Below, piece by piece: positions 42,633 to 48,558 of a stretch of 48,558 bases of DNA (the first letter of the stretch is position 1; each line of letters opens with the position of its first letter). Below the pieces are notes generated by a model. The model worked only from the letters and a program-made list of their open reading frames with translations. It had not been told where the DNA came from and ran no database searches. Where the stretch lies: assembly GCA_964502525.1 (NCBI GenBank), contig CAZCXH010000015.1, positions 1 through 48,558 on the forward strand. Direction: 5' to 3'. A program made the position numbers and the translations under genes. This DNA is from DATLYB01 sp964502525 (GTDB lineage: Bacteria > Bacteroidota > Bacteroidia > Chitinophagales > CAIOSU01).

Positions 42633-42938
42633 ATGGAACAGACTTCTGACTCGCTGTTCACCCTGATCAATTCTCTTACAAAAGCCGAAAAACGCTACTT
42701 CAGGGCGTTTTCCGGCAAGGAAAATTCCGGCTCGAAAGGATACCTTCTGCTTTTCGACATCATGAGCGGAATGAAGAGATTTGACAAGCACCTGCTGAAT
42801 AATAAAATCAAAGAAAAGAACCTTCAAACCAATATCCTGAAAACGCGCCAATACCTTTTTGACTCCATCATCAAATTGGATGCACGATTGAATACCATTT
42901 GCTCCAATCACTTACAAACTTTGGTTTTGTTTGCATGA
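42633..42938 (+). pseudogene. truncated duplicate of the 494-residue gene at 44737
   Basis: The first 243 bp (42633-42875) equal 44737-44979 with only two base differences seen (near 42691 and 42855). After that the reading diverges (KLDARLNTICSNHLQ) and stops at 42938. It thus holds about the first 81 codons of the larger gene plus 20 unrelated codons. Its stop TGA overlaps the hicB ATG (ATGA). It is probably a decayed partial duplication. Confidence 0.8.
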
Positions 42939-43162
42939 AGCACATCAAAATTGTCATCGAGAAACACATTGACGGTTACGTTGCTTATCCTGTGGGTCTC
43001 AAAGGGGTTGTAGTGGGGGAGGGAGATACTTACGATGAAGCGCTTGAGGATGTGAAATCCGCCATACAATTCCACATTGAAACTTTCGGCAAGGACGCTT
43101 TTGAACAGGATGATACTCCGGTAATAGAATTGTTCGTTGCTGAAATGCGGATGGCTTCTTAG
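42935..43162 (+). CDS. hicB: HicB-family antitoxin
   Basis: 75 residues from ATG 42935; an ATG at 42899 would start inside the duplicated fragment's tail. The HicB core KIVIEKHIDGYVAYPVGLKGVVVGEGDTYDEALEDVKSAIQFHIETFG is complete and is a short version without a long DNA-binding extension. HicB neutralises the HicA mRNA interferase. It is followed after 3 bp by a truncated hicA, so it may now be an antitoxin without a working toxin. Confidence 0.85.
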   Translation: MKHIKIVIEKHIDGYVAYPVGLKGVVVGEGDTYDEALEDVKSAIQFHIETFGKDAFEQDDTPVIELFVAEMRMAS

Positions 43163-43165
43163 GCA

Positions 43166-43309
43166 ATGAAGTTTCCGGTTGATGCCCAGAAGCAGCATGT
43201 GCTGAAGGCTTTACAGCAGCCTGGCTTTGAAATTGTAAGAGAAGGCAACCATATCTCCATGCAGCGCAAAAATAAAGATGGTTTCTTTCAATCTCATGCA
43301 GCCTTCTGA
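43166..43309 (+). pseudogene. hicA: truncated HicA toxin
   Basis: 47 codons: KFPVDAQKQHVLKALQQPGFEIVREGNHISMQRKNKDG matches the HicA start, including the catalytic-His strand GNHISM. HicA normally continues with TPLTIPNHR and KGSTLRTI for another ~30 residues; here the frame runs into FFQSHAAF and stops. The sequence after about 43281 looks like the reverse strand of another gene start (43279-43391), so a rearrangement cut hicA. Confidence 0.75.
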
Positions 43310-43391
43310 CGAAACTTTTCACATCCCACGCTATCGTTTCCTCCGCCATTGTCAGAAATTTATCATACGTACGCGCGATAGCGTATTGCAT
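43279..43391 (-). pseudogene. 5' fragment of an unknown gene joined to hicA
   Basis: On the minus strand from ATG 43391 the first ~37 codons (MQYAIARTYDKFLTMAEET, then IAWDVKSFVRRLHEIERN) look like a normal helical protein start. Codons after 43283 are only antisense of hicA. No family is recognised. It marks the same junction that truncates hicA. Confidence 0.25.
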
Positions 43392-43461
43392 GAACCAAAT
43401 AAAAATGTGACATTTATATAACAGTCAGATATCATCGCTAACAATTTAAAAAAATATAGCC

Positions 43462-44037
43462 ATGAAAAACTTGATCCATCTCCTCTTTTTCACAGCGCTT
43501 TCTGCTAATATCTTTGGCCAAACTCAGGAAGACGTCAGCCGCAACGATTTTGGCGGTGTTATTTCCATCGGCTTTGCGCTTGGCGGTGGCGGGCTGATCG
43601 GGGCTCCTATTCGCATTTATCCGGTACGGCAGTTTGCAATTGAAGCTGGCGTCTATTACCGTCCGTTCATCCTTATCAAGGAAACAAGTTCATACTTCGG
43701 CACCGAGCGTTCCACTACGGTATATCACCAGCCGATGCTTGCCGGTGGATTTATTTTCTATCCGGGCGTATCGCATCAGACAGATCAAGTGCGGCTGAAC
43801 GGGCTGTCGCTCAAGACCGGGCACTCATTCGGTGACTTGCCCGAAACGCTCGCCTCAATAGGCTGGGCTGCCGAAAAGATCAAGGGACGCAATTTGTCGC
43901 GTTCTTTCTCCGTGGAGGTGGGCGCGGGCATCACCATCCTGCATGACAATCCCTATGCAGATGAATATAGCCTGACAAAAACGAACATAGGACCGCTGAT
44001 TTATTGGAAGCTGCATTGGGGTTGGTTTGTCACGTGA
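43462..44037 (+). CDS. secreted or outer-membrane protein of unknown function
   Basis: 191 residues. Signal peptide MKNLIHLLFFTALSANIFGQ, then a beta-rich, Gly-rich chain (GVISIGFALGGGGLIGAPIRIYP ... AIEAGVYYRPFILI ... SFSVEVGAGITIL ... LIYWKLHWGWFVT). The alternating aromatic strands and terminal aromatic suggest a small outer-membrane barrel. No family is recognised. It lies within a decayed interval between two copies of a gene's 5' end. Confidence 0.55.
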   Translation: MKNLIHLLFFTALSANIFGQTQEDVSRNDFGGVISIGFALGGGGLIGAPIRIYPVRQFAIEAGVYYRPFILIKETSSYFGTERSTTVYHQPMLAGGFIFYPGVSHQTDQVRLNGLSLKTGHSFGDLPETLASIGWAAEKIKGRNLSRSFSVEVGAGITILHDNPYADEYSLTKTNIGPLIYWKLHWGWFVT

Positions 44038-44088
44038 CATCAACTCTTTTAAATGAAACTTTTTTTATCAAGCATAAATAACCATTCT

Positions 44089-44597
44089 ATGAAAAAACTA
44101 TTGTTCCCGCTCGTTTCGCTCTTTTTCGGGCAAGCCTTGTCACAGGAATTAGGCGACCGTTTCGAGGGAGGCATCGTATTCTTTTTGAACCCAGTTAAAA
44201 ATTACGGCTGATTGTCGCTGCTAAAGACCATGCGAAGGATGTGGAATGGGGGAAAAATGGCGAGTATGGCGCTTCGAACATGGATGACGGCAGGGAGAAC
44301 GTGAAGCTGTTGAAGAAGGATAAAAAATTCGATGTCTTTGCCGCTTACATTTGCAACACGTCAAAGCTTGGCGGCTATGATGACTGGTACCTCCCGGCTA
44401 TCAACGAACTGGAAAAAATTCACCAGCAGCGCGACATCATCGGCACTTTCGCCATGAAAGATTATTGCAGCTCCACCGAATACGGACTGAGGGATTCATG
44501 GAACGTGCACTTCCGCCCGCATCACAGGGTTGTGTTTTACTATAATAAGGTGGACGTGTATAATGTGAGATGCGTCAGGAGGTTTGAGATGGAATAG
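44089..44597 (+). pseudogene. frameshifted DUF1566-type (Lcl C-terminal-like) gene
   Basis: From ATG 44089 the frame gives a signal peptide (MKKLLFPLVSLFFGQALSQ) and GDRFEGGIVFFLNPVKNYG, then TGA at 44209. One frame over, RLIVAAKDHAKDVEWG ... GGYDDWYLPAINELEKIHQQ ... YCSSTEYG ... VRCVRRFEME continues to 44597. The parts join into one DUF1566-type protein (PF07603), so a one-base indel near 44205 has broken it, unless the base is a sequence error. Confidence 0.75.
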
Positions 44598-44736
44598 AAC
44601 TTATTATTTGTCTATTCCTTGAACACGTTCAACAATCTCATCCTTCTTCTTTTAGATGACGGGAGTGGATTTACCTAGCAGGTTGATAAGCAACCGAAAG
44701 TATCCCAAAAGCGTCCTTCCGTAAATACCAACCACC

Positions 44737-46221
44737 ATGGAACAGACTTCTGACTCGCTGTTCACCCTGATCAGTTCTCTTACAAAAGCCGAAAAACGCT
44801 ACTTCAGGGCGTTTTCCGGCAAGGAAAATTCCGGCTCGAAAGGATACCTTCTGCTTTTCGACATCATGAGCGGAATGAAGAGATTTGACAAGCACCTGCT
44901 GAATAATAAAATCAAAGAAAAGAACCTTCAAACCAATATCCTGAAAACGCGCCAATATCTTTTTGACTCCATCATCAAAGCGCTCATCTTTTACTATTCG
45001 GAAAACGACAATGAATTCAAAACGCGCCTACAGTTGATGCAGCTTTTGGTGCTGAATAAAAAAGAGCTGTTCGGGCTGGCGCAGAAGAAGCTGAAAGTTT
45101 TCGAGCGCAACTGCGCCAGGCAAAACAGGACTTTCCTGCTTGCCGAGACCTATGCCATGATGAAGACCAACGCATTCAACCTCTACCTGAATAATTATGA
45201 CCACGAAAGCCTGAGCCAACTGGTGCGGAAGGAAGAAGCCAACCTCCAGATACTGATGAATGAGAGCCATTACAGGACATTGCTTATCGAAATGCTCGAA
45301 CTGATAAAGAGCGAAGCAAAAAAAACAAGGGAAGAAGTTCTTCAATCATATCAGAAGCTGGGAAGCAATCCCCTGCTGCATGATGCAGGCGAAGCAAAAA
45401 CACTAAGGTCGAAACTGATTTATTTCAGCATCAACAGCATCCTGCAATTCAAGCTGGGCAAAAACGAACAGGCGCTGGAGAATGCAAGCGCATACCTGAG
45501 GCTGATTGAAAAGAACAAGCATGTGATGAGCCGCAACACATTCTATTATATCATCGGCTTGCGCAACAAGATTCTGGCGCTGCGGAAATCAGGAAAGCAC
45601 AAGGAAGCGCAGGCAGTGCTGAACAAGCTGAAAGACGTCAAGTGCCATAACGCGAACCAGGAGGTGATCAAATTCATCTCTTACCATTTCAACGCGCTTC
45701 AATCGTTCATTGATACGGGGGATTTCGGCAAAGCCGTGGAACTGATTCCTGAAATAGAAAAAGGGTTGGAAACCCACAGGGAGATGATTGAAAAAGCAGC
45801 GGTGCTGGAAATTCATCTGCTGATTGCAAAATCTTTTTTCCGCAACGGAAATTTTGAAAAAGCCGTTGCGCCCCTTAACCGCATTCTCAGCGAGCCGAAA
45901 ATTAAGGAGTACGTGCATGGCAGCATATCCGCCAAAATCATGCTGATGCTGAGCCATTATGAATTGAAGAACTATAGCCTGATGCCATCCCTTGCCCGTT
46001 CCATACTCCGCCAAATGAAGATGGAAGGGTACGAGGGAAGAGTGGAATACGCCTTCGTGAAAATGTTCCTCGATGCTTCAATCAACACTGAAAATCTTGT
46101 CGAGCTTTCCACCAAGCTGGATAGTTTTAAGCGAGCGGAAGAAGGCGAAACATTTATTGATTTGAATTACATGAAAAAATTTTTGGCGGAAAAGATGCTT
46201 GCGGAAGAAGCGGTGGCGTGA
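44737..46221 (+). CDS. helical-repeat protein of unknown function
   Basis: 494 residues, almost entirely alpha-helical with TPR-like pairs (e.g. LFGLAQKKLKVFERNCARQNRTFLLAETYAMM, AKSFFRNGNFEKAVAPLNRIL). There is no signal peptide. The N-terminus (SDSLFTLISSLTKAEKRYFRAFSGKE) is typical of a Bacteroidota-only hypothetical family. An alpha-solenoid scaffold is likely. Its first 81 codons are duplicated at 42633-42875. Function unknown. Confidence 0.7.
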   Translation: MEQTSDSLFTLISSLTKAEKRYFRAFSGKENSGSKGYLLLFDIMSGMKRFDKHLLNNKIKEKNLQTNILKTRQYLFDSIIKALIFYYSENDNEFKTRLQLMQLLVLNKKELFGLAQKKLKVFERNCARQNRTFLLAETYAMMKTNAFNLYLNNYDHESLSQLVRKEEANLQILMNESHYRTLLIEMLELIKSEAKKTREEVLQSYQKLGSNPLLHDAGEAKTLRSKLIYFSINSILQFKLGKNEQALENASAYLRLIEKNKHVMSRNTFYYIIGLRNKILALRKSGKHKEAQAVLNKLKDVKCHNANQEVIKFISYHFNALQSFIDTGDFGKAVELIPEIEKGLETHREMIEKAAVLEIHLLIAKSFFRNGNFEKAVAPLNRILSEPKIKEYVHGSISAKIMLMLSHYELKNYSLMPSLARSILRQMKMEGYEGRVEYAFVKMFLDASINTENLVELSTKLDSFKRAEEGETFIDLNYMKKFLAEKMLAEEAVA

Positions 46222-46224
46222 GTA

Positions 46225-47364
46225 TCAGCGTATATAATATTTGTCCACTTTATCCAAAAAGCGCTCGTTGGTCATGCCCGTCCGGTTGAACATTATCACG
46301 CTCCCCCTTCCCAACTCCGGATAGATCCTTATTTCACAATAGCAGCCCCCACCGCCTCCGGCATGCATAAAATATTCGTTGCCGTTGAGTTGACCGGTGA
46401 ACCATGACAGGCTCATCCCGGTCGGATTGCCGTTGTTTGTGTGATTTTCGGTGAAAAGCAGTTTCTTGTAATCATCTCCCAAAAGCCTGCAACCGGGCTT
46501 CAGCAGTTCACGGATGTATGCCGCCAATGCATTCGGGGTTCCGATCAATCCGCCATAAGGCGCGCCATTTACATAATACGCTTTGAAGGGTTTCCACTTA
46601 CCTTCCGTTTCACCCATGTACTTAGGCTTGTCAATCAGGAAGCCAAGAAATAAGTTGAGCAAGCTCGCCTGCTTTTGATAGCCTTTCGCATGATGTTTTT
46701 TATCGGCTATTTCAAAGCCCAATTCGGCAAGGCTTAAATCCAACGGCTTTATGATATGATCCCGGATATAATCCTCGTACTTCTGCCCGGAGACAGTCTC
46801 GATTATTTGTCCCAGCAAAACATATCCGAGATTGGTGTAAGCGAATTTCTCATTGGGCTTCGATTTGGCTTTGTTGTGCTTGCGGAAGATTTGATTGAAA
46901 AAGTTGTTGCGATCGAATGACGGGTGTTCTTCAACAAGATGAATCCAACTCAGGGGAACCGGGTTGGAGATGCCGGCTGCATGTGTCAGAAGATGCCGGA
47001 TAGTGATGTCTGATGAATAAGGAAAATCAGGCAGGTATTGCTTTGCGGGATGATCAATATTCAGCCTGCCCTTTTCCGCCAATTGCAAAATCGCTAATGC
47101 GGTGAAGGTTTTGGTTACGGAAAAGGCATTATATGTTGTTTGCTTATCCGCTTTAATCTGATTTTTTACCTCCGCAAGCCCATAGTGAAATTCATGGATG
47201 ACGCTGTCATGGCTGAAAAGGACATACTGAACGGAAGGCGTGTTGTTCGTTTCCACTTCGCGCATCAAAACAGCGTCAATTCCGTTTACGGTTTTTGTTG
47301 CGGGCAAATTGCAGGAGTTTGTAATCAACGATCCTAAAGTTATTATGAAAAGCCGGTTTGTCAT
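46225..47364 (-). CDS. beta-lactamase-family serine hydrolase, lipoprotein
   Basis: 379 residues. N-terminal hydrophobic segment with a possible lipobox TNSC (Cys18). Catalytic motifs: SVTK (Ser82-Lys85, SxxK), YTN (176-178, YxN) and a C-terminal HAGGGGG in place of KTG. HLLTHAAGIS is typical of the class C/esterase EstB group (PF00144). It may be a peptidase, esterase or penicillin-binding-like enzyme; beta-lactam resistance is not implied. It converges with the helical-repeat gene (3 bp between). Confidence 0.88.
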   Translation of the reverse strand: MTNRLFIITLGSLITNSCNLPATKTVNGIDAVLMREVETNNTPSVQYVLFSHDSVIHEFHYGLAEVKNQIKADKQTTYNAFSVTKTFTALAILQLAEKGRLNIDHPAKQYLPDFPYSSDITIRHLLTHAAGISNPVPLSWIHLVEEHPSFDRNNFFNQIFRKHNKAKSKPNEKFAYTNLGYVLLGQIIETVSGQKYEDYIRDHIIKPLDLSLAELGFEIADKKHHAKGYQKQASLLNLFLGFLIDKPKYMGETEGKWKPFKAYYVNGAPYGGLIGTPNALAAYIRELLKPGCRLLGDDYKKLLFTENHTNNGNPTGMSLSWFTGQLNGNEYFMHAGGGGGCYCEIRIYPELGRGSVIMFNRTGMTNERFLDKVDKYYIR

Positions 47365-47786
47365 TTCGTTAGGGCAATTCCGGAAGCAGGAAACATCTAA
47401 TTATCAATCAAATAAAGTAACAATACTACGGTAGTTTTTTCCTTTCAAAAACCCAATGCTGACAAAATGTCCACAAATGATAGGTTTAATTTTAAGCAAC
47501 TCAGCCTTTAAGATTTCTCCTTCCGCCCACAATGCTTATTACGACATTGAACGTTTCTTAGCATTGCTGACTTGATAAGGGAGAAACGGATTTTATGGAA
47601 CCGAACTTCATCATTTGTCCCTGTAATTAATTTATATCGAAACAACTCAGGTTTTCGAACAATTGAACTGTAGGATGTTCGGTATTAACCAAGAGTACGT
47701 CTCTTTCCTTCGGAAATTCGACTACTCTTGGTATATCTCCTCATATTTGCAGGATCAATTTACGTTCTACCAAAAACATATTAATC
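47365..47786. other. intergenic with hairpin, no gene seen
   Basis: 422 bp divergent gap between the beta-lactamase-family gene and a small membrane protein. The only evident structure is the 10-bp inverted repeat at 47688-47732; the rest shows no coding potential. Confidence 0.4.
47688..47732. promoter_or_regulatory. 10-bp inverted repeat ACCAAGAGTA / TACTCTTGGT
   Basis: Perfect 10-bp arms 25 bp apart, 55 bp before the ATG at 47787. A near-consensus -7 box, CATATTTG (47742-47749), follows within 10 bp. It may be an operator or an RNA hairpin. Confidence 0.4.
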
Positions 47787-47972
47787 ATGAATCAAAAAGT
47801 AATACATCACACCAATTCCGGTAACGCTGTTTACGGACTGGGTTTTATCGGAGCAGCCATCTATTACATTTCCCATGCCACCACTTTTTGGACAGGCGCA
47901 CTGGGGTTTTTAAAAGCGCTGGTGTGGCCAGCCTTTTTGGTTTATGAGGCGCTGAAGGCGTTAGGTGCGTGA
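47787..47972 (+). CDS. small conserved-looking membrane protein
   Basis: 61 residues: NAVYGLGFIGAAIYYISHATTFWTGALGFLKALVWPAFLVYEALKAL. It contains two hydrophobic helices with Gly and aromatic residues and resembles small membrane proteins seen in many bacteria with the pattern YGLGxIGAxIY...FWxGxLGxLKAxVWPAxLVY. It is followed by the half MITE at 47984. Function unknown. Confidence 0.7.
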   Translation: MNQKVIHHTNSGNAVYGLGFIGAAIYYISHATTFWTGALGFLKALVWPAFLVYEALKALGA

Positions 47973-47983
47973 GTGATATTTAA

Positions 47984-48070
47984 GTGCAGTTCTAAAAATT
48001 GGACTCCTTCGGAGGATATACCATCCGGTACTATGTAGTACAAGTTCGAAAACCTGTTTACCGATGGTAT
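47984..48070. repeat. half GGGCAGTTC terminus plus TATACCAT palindromic repeat, copy 2
   Basis: GTGCAGTTCTAAAAATT (47984-48000, TTAA just before it) is one end of the MITE-like family with one base changed; the partner end is missing. From 48001 the repeat also found at 8122-8211 follows: GGACTCC...GGAGGATATACCATC and TTACCGATGGTATA, with perfect 9-bp arms TATACCATC/GATGGTATA. No coding capacity. Confidence 0.55.
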
Positions 48071-48084
48071 AATTGCAAAAAAAA

Positions 48085-48113
48085 ACGCCCCGGTTTTGCC
48101 GGGACGTTTTTTT
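48085..48113 (-). terminator. rho-independent terminator (SWIB gene)
   Basis: Stem ACGCCCCGG/CCGGGACGT (one mismatch) with a TTTTG loop, flanked by A- and T-runs on both strands. It is 19 bp downstream of the SWIB stop and could work in both directions. Confidence 0.75.
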
Positions 48114-48131
48114 CTTCGTTCTCGAAGGAAA

Positions 48132-48413
48132 TTAAGAGAGGTTCTTGCTGAGATGCTTTGCCATCTCGAACATGGAAACCGTTTTCTTGCCTCCGAAAAC
48201 CTTCTGCAGCGCTGCGTCCGCATTGATGTTGCGCTTGTTCTTCTTGTCCTGAAGACCATTCTTCTTAATGTAGTCCCAAACTTTCTTCACTGCCTGCGTG
48301 CGGGGAAGCGGCTTGCCGCCTACCACTGCCGCGAGCGATGAGCTGGGAGTTAACGCTTTCATAAATGCTGCATTGGGCTTACGCTTGCTTGCTGCTTTTT
48401 TTGCTGTTGCCAT
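48132..48413 (-). CDS. SWIB/MDM2-domain protein with basic tail
   Basis: 93 residues from ATG 48413 (MATAKKAASKRKPNAAF). A longer frame to 48503 adds 30 codons that overlap the promoter and is rejected. Residues 16-93 form a SWIB domain: LTPSSSLAAVVGGKPLPRTQAVKKVWDYIKKNGLQDKKNKRNINADAALQKVFGG. Bacterial SWIB proteins occur in Bacteroidota and Chlamydiae and are thought to act on chromatin or transcription; the role is uncertain. The short Lys/Ala tail suits nucleic-acid binding. Confidence 0.9.
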   Translation of the reverse strand: MATAKKAASKRKPNAAFMKALTPSSSLAAVVGGKPLPRTQAVKKVWDYIKKNGLQDKKNKRNINADAALQKVFGGKKTVSMFEMAKHLSKNLS

Positions 48414-48449
48414 TGCTTTTGGTTTTTGGTTAAATAAATAATAAGTGCG

Positions 48450-48498
48450 CAAAATAGACTTGTATTTCACCATTGGCAACTTATTAGGCAATAAGTTG
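48450..48498 (-). promoter_or_regulatory. promoter and palindromic operator of the SWIB gene
   Basis: Read on the minus strand: TTG (48477-48479), 19-bp spacer, CTATTTTG (48450-48457), a good Bacteroidota -33/-7 pair 36 bp before the ATG. A perfect 9-bp inverted repeat CAACTTATT-AGGC-AATAAGTTG (48477-48498) overlaps the -33, which suggests a repressor or activator site. Confidence 0.5.
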
Positions 48499-48558
48499 TA
48501 CACATTCTTATTAACGGTTTCAGAGGGAAAATGCCGTTTTTTTATCCCGGCAACTGAG

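Noticed and set aside
46225..47364. Reading the beta-lactamase-family gene as an antibiotic-resistance gene
   Set aside because: Motifs fit the wide PF00144 group, with HAG replacing KTG; esterase or peptidase roles are equally likely.
1..48558. CRISPR array, tRNA or rRNA genes, complete insertion sequence or phage
   Set aside because: Looked for regular spacer-repeat blocks, tRNA T-loop signatures, transposase or integrase motifs; none found. The repeats present are palindromic elements or coding repeats.

Overview
The window reads as chromosomal DNA from a member of the Bacteroidota. Evidence is the SprB-type repeat adhesin, two proteins with type IX secretion (T9SS) C-terminal sorting domains, a SWIB-domain protein, several near-consensus Bacteroidota promoters (TTG - 19 bp - TAnnTTTG) and scarce Shine-Dalgarno sites. 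I see no rRNA, tRNA, CRISPR array or complete insertion sequence. Almost all of the accessory structure is small palindromic repeat elements in the intergenic gaps.

Layout. 1-3530: start of a giant secreted protein on the minus strand with about fifteen 75-residue SprB repeats. 3960-4745: a CBS-domain gene bracketed by two direct copies of a small inverted-repeat element. 4820-8777: MiaE-like tRNA hydroxylase, Lon protease and a PduO-type cobalamin adenosyltransferase. 8778-9642: gap full of palindromic repeats. 9643-11555: AT-rich two-gene unit (GIY-YIG protein plus DUF2130 coiled-coil nuclease-like protein), the most system-like accessory module here. 11812-14840: LolD/MacB-type ATPase, GatC, TrpS, and a deoxynucleoside kinase with a histone-H1-like tail. 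14923-19903: two tandem paralogous membrane SGNH hydrolases and an alpha/beta hydrolase. 20118-21386: phasin-like protein and a T9SS cargo protein. 21558-24266: FeoA-FeoB ferrous iron uptake and a second two-CBS protein. 24401-30517: MarR regulator, RND adaptor, and an RND pump fused to its TolC channel. 30842-36931: CrtI/RetSat-like oxidoreductase, an iron-sulfur protein, two secreted proteins (one a 36-residue repeat protein), an M43-type metalloprotease with T9SS tag, and an MsrB lipoprotein. 37031-40340: ferric-iron-type ABC transporter. 40495-42184: YqgE and MazG. 42633-44736: a decayed interval holding a duplicated gene fragment, intact HicB with truncated HicA, and a frameshifted DUF1566-type gene. 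44737-48413: helical-repeat protein, beta-lactamase-family lipoprotein, small membrane protein and SWIB protein.

How the parts fit. There are two iron-import routes (FeoAB and a binding-protein ABC system), one complete self-regulated efflux operon (marR, adaptor, pump-channel fusion), two T9SS cargos with tags visible, and housekeeping genes for translation and nucleotide metabolism. A repeat family with 16-bp terminal inverted repeats and 4-bp target duplications has inserted repeatedly at gene 3' ends. In three cases the neighbouring gene's stop codon lies in the presumed target duplication. Positions, motifs and inverted repeats were read by eye. Family assignments rest on recognisable motifs, and no database search was run.
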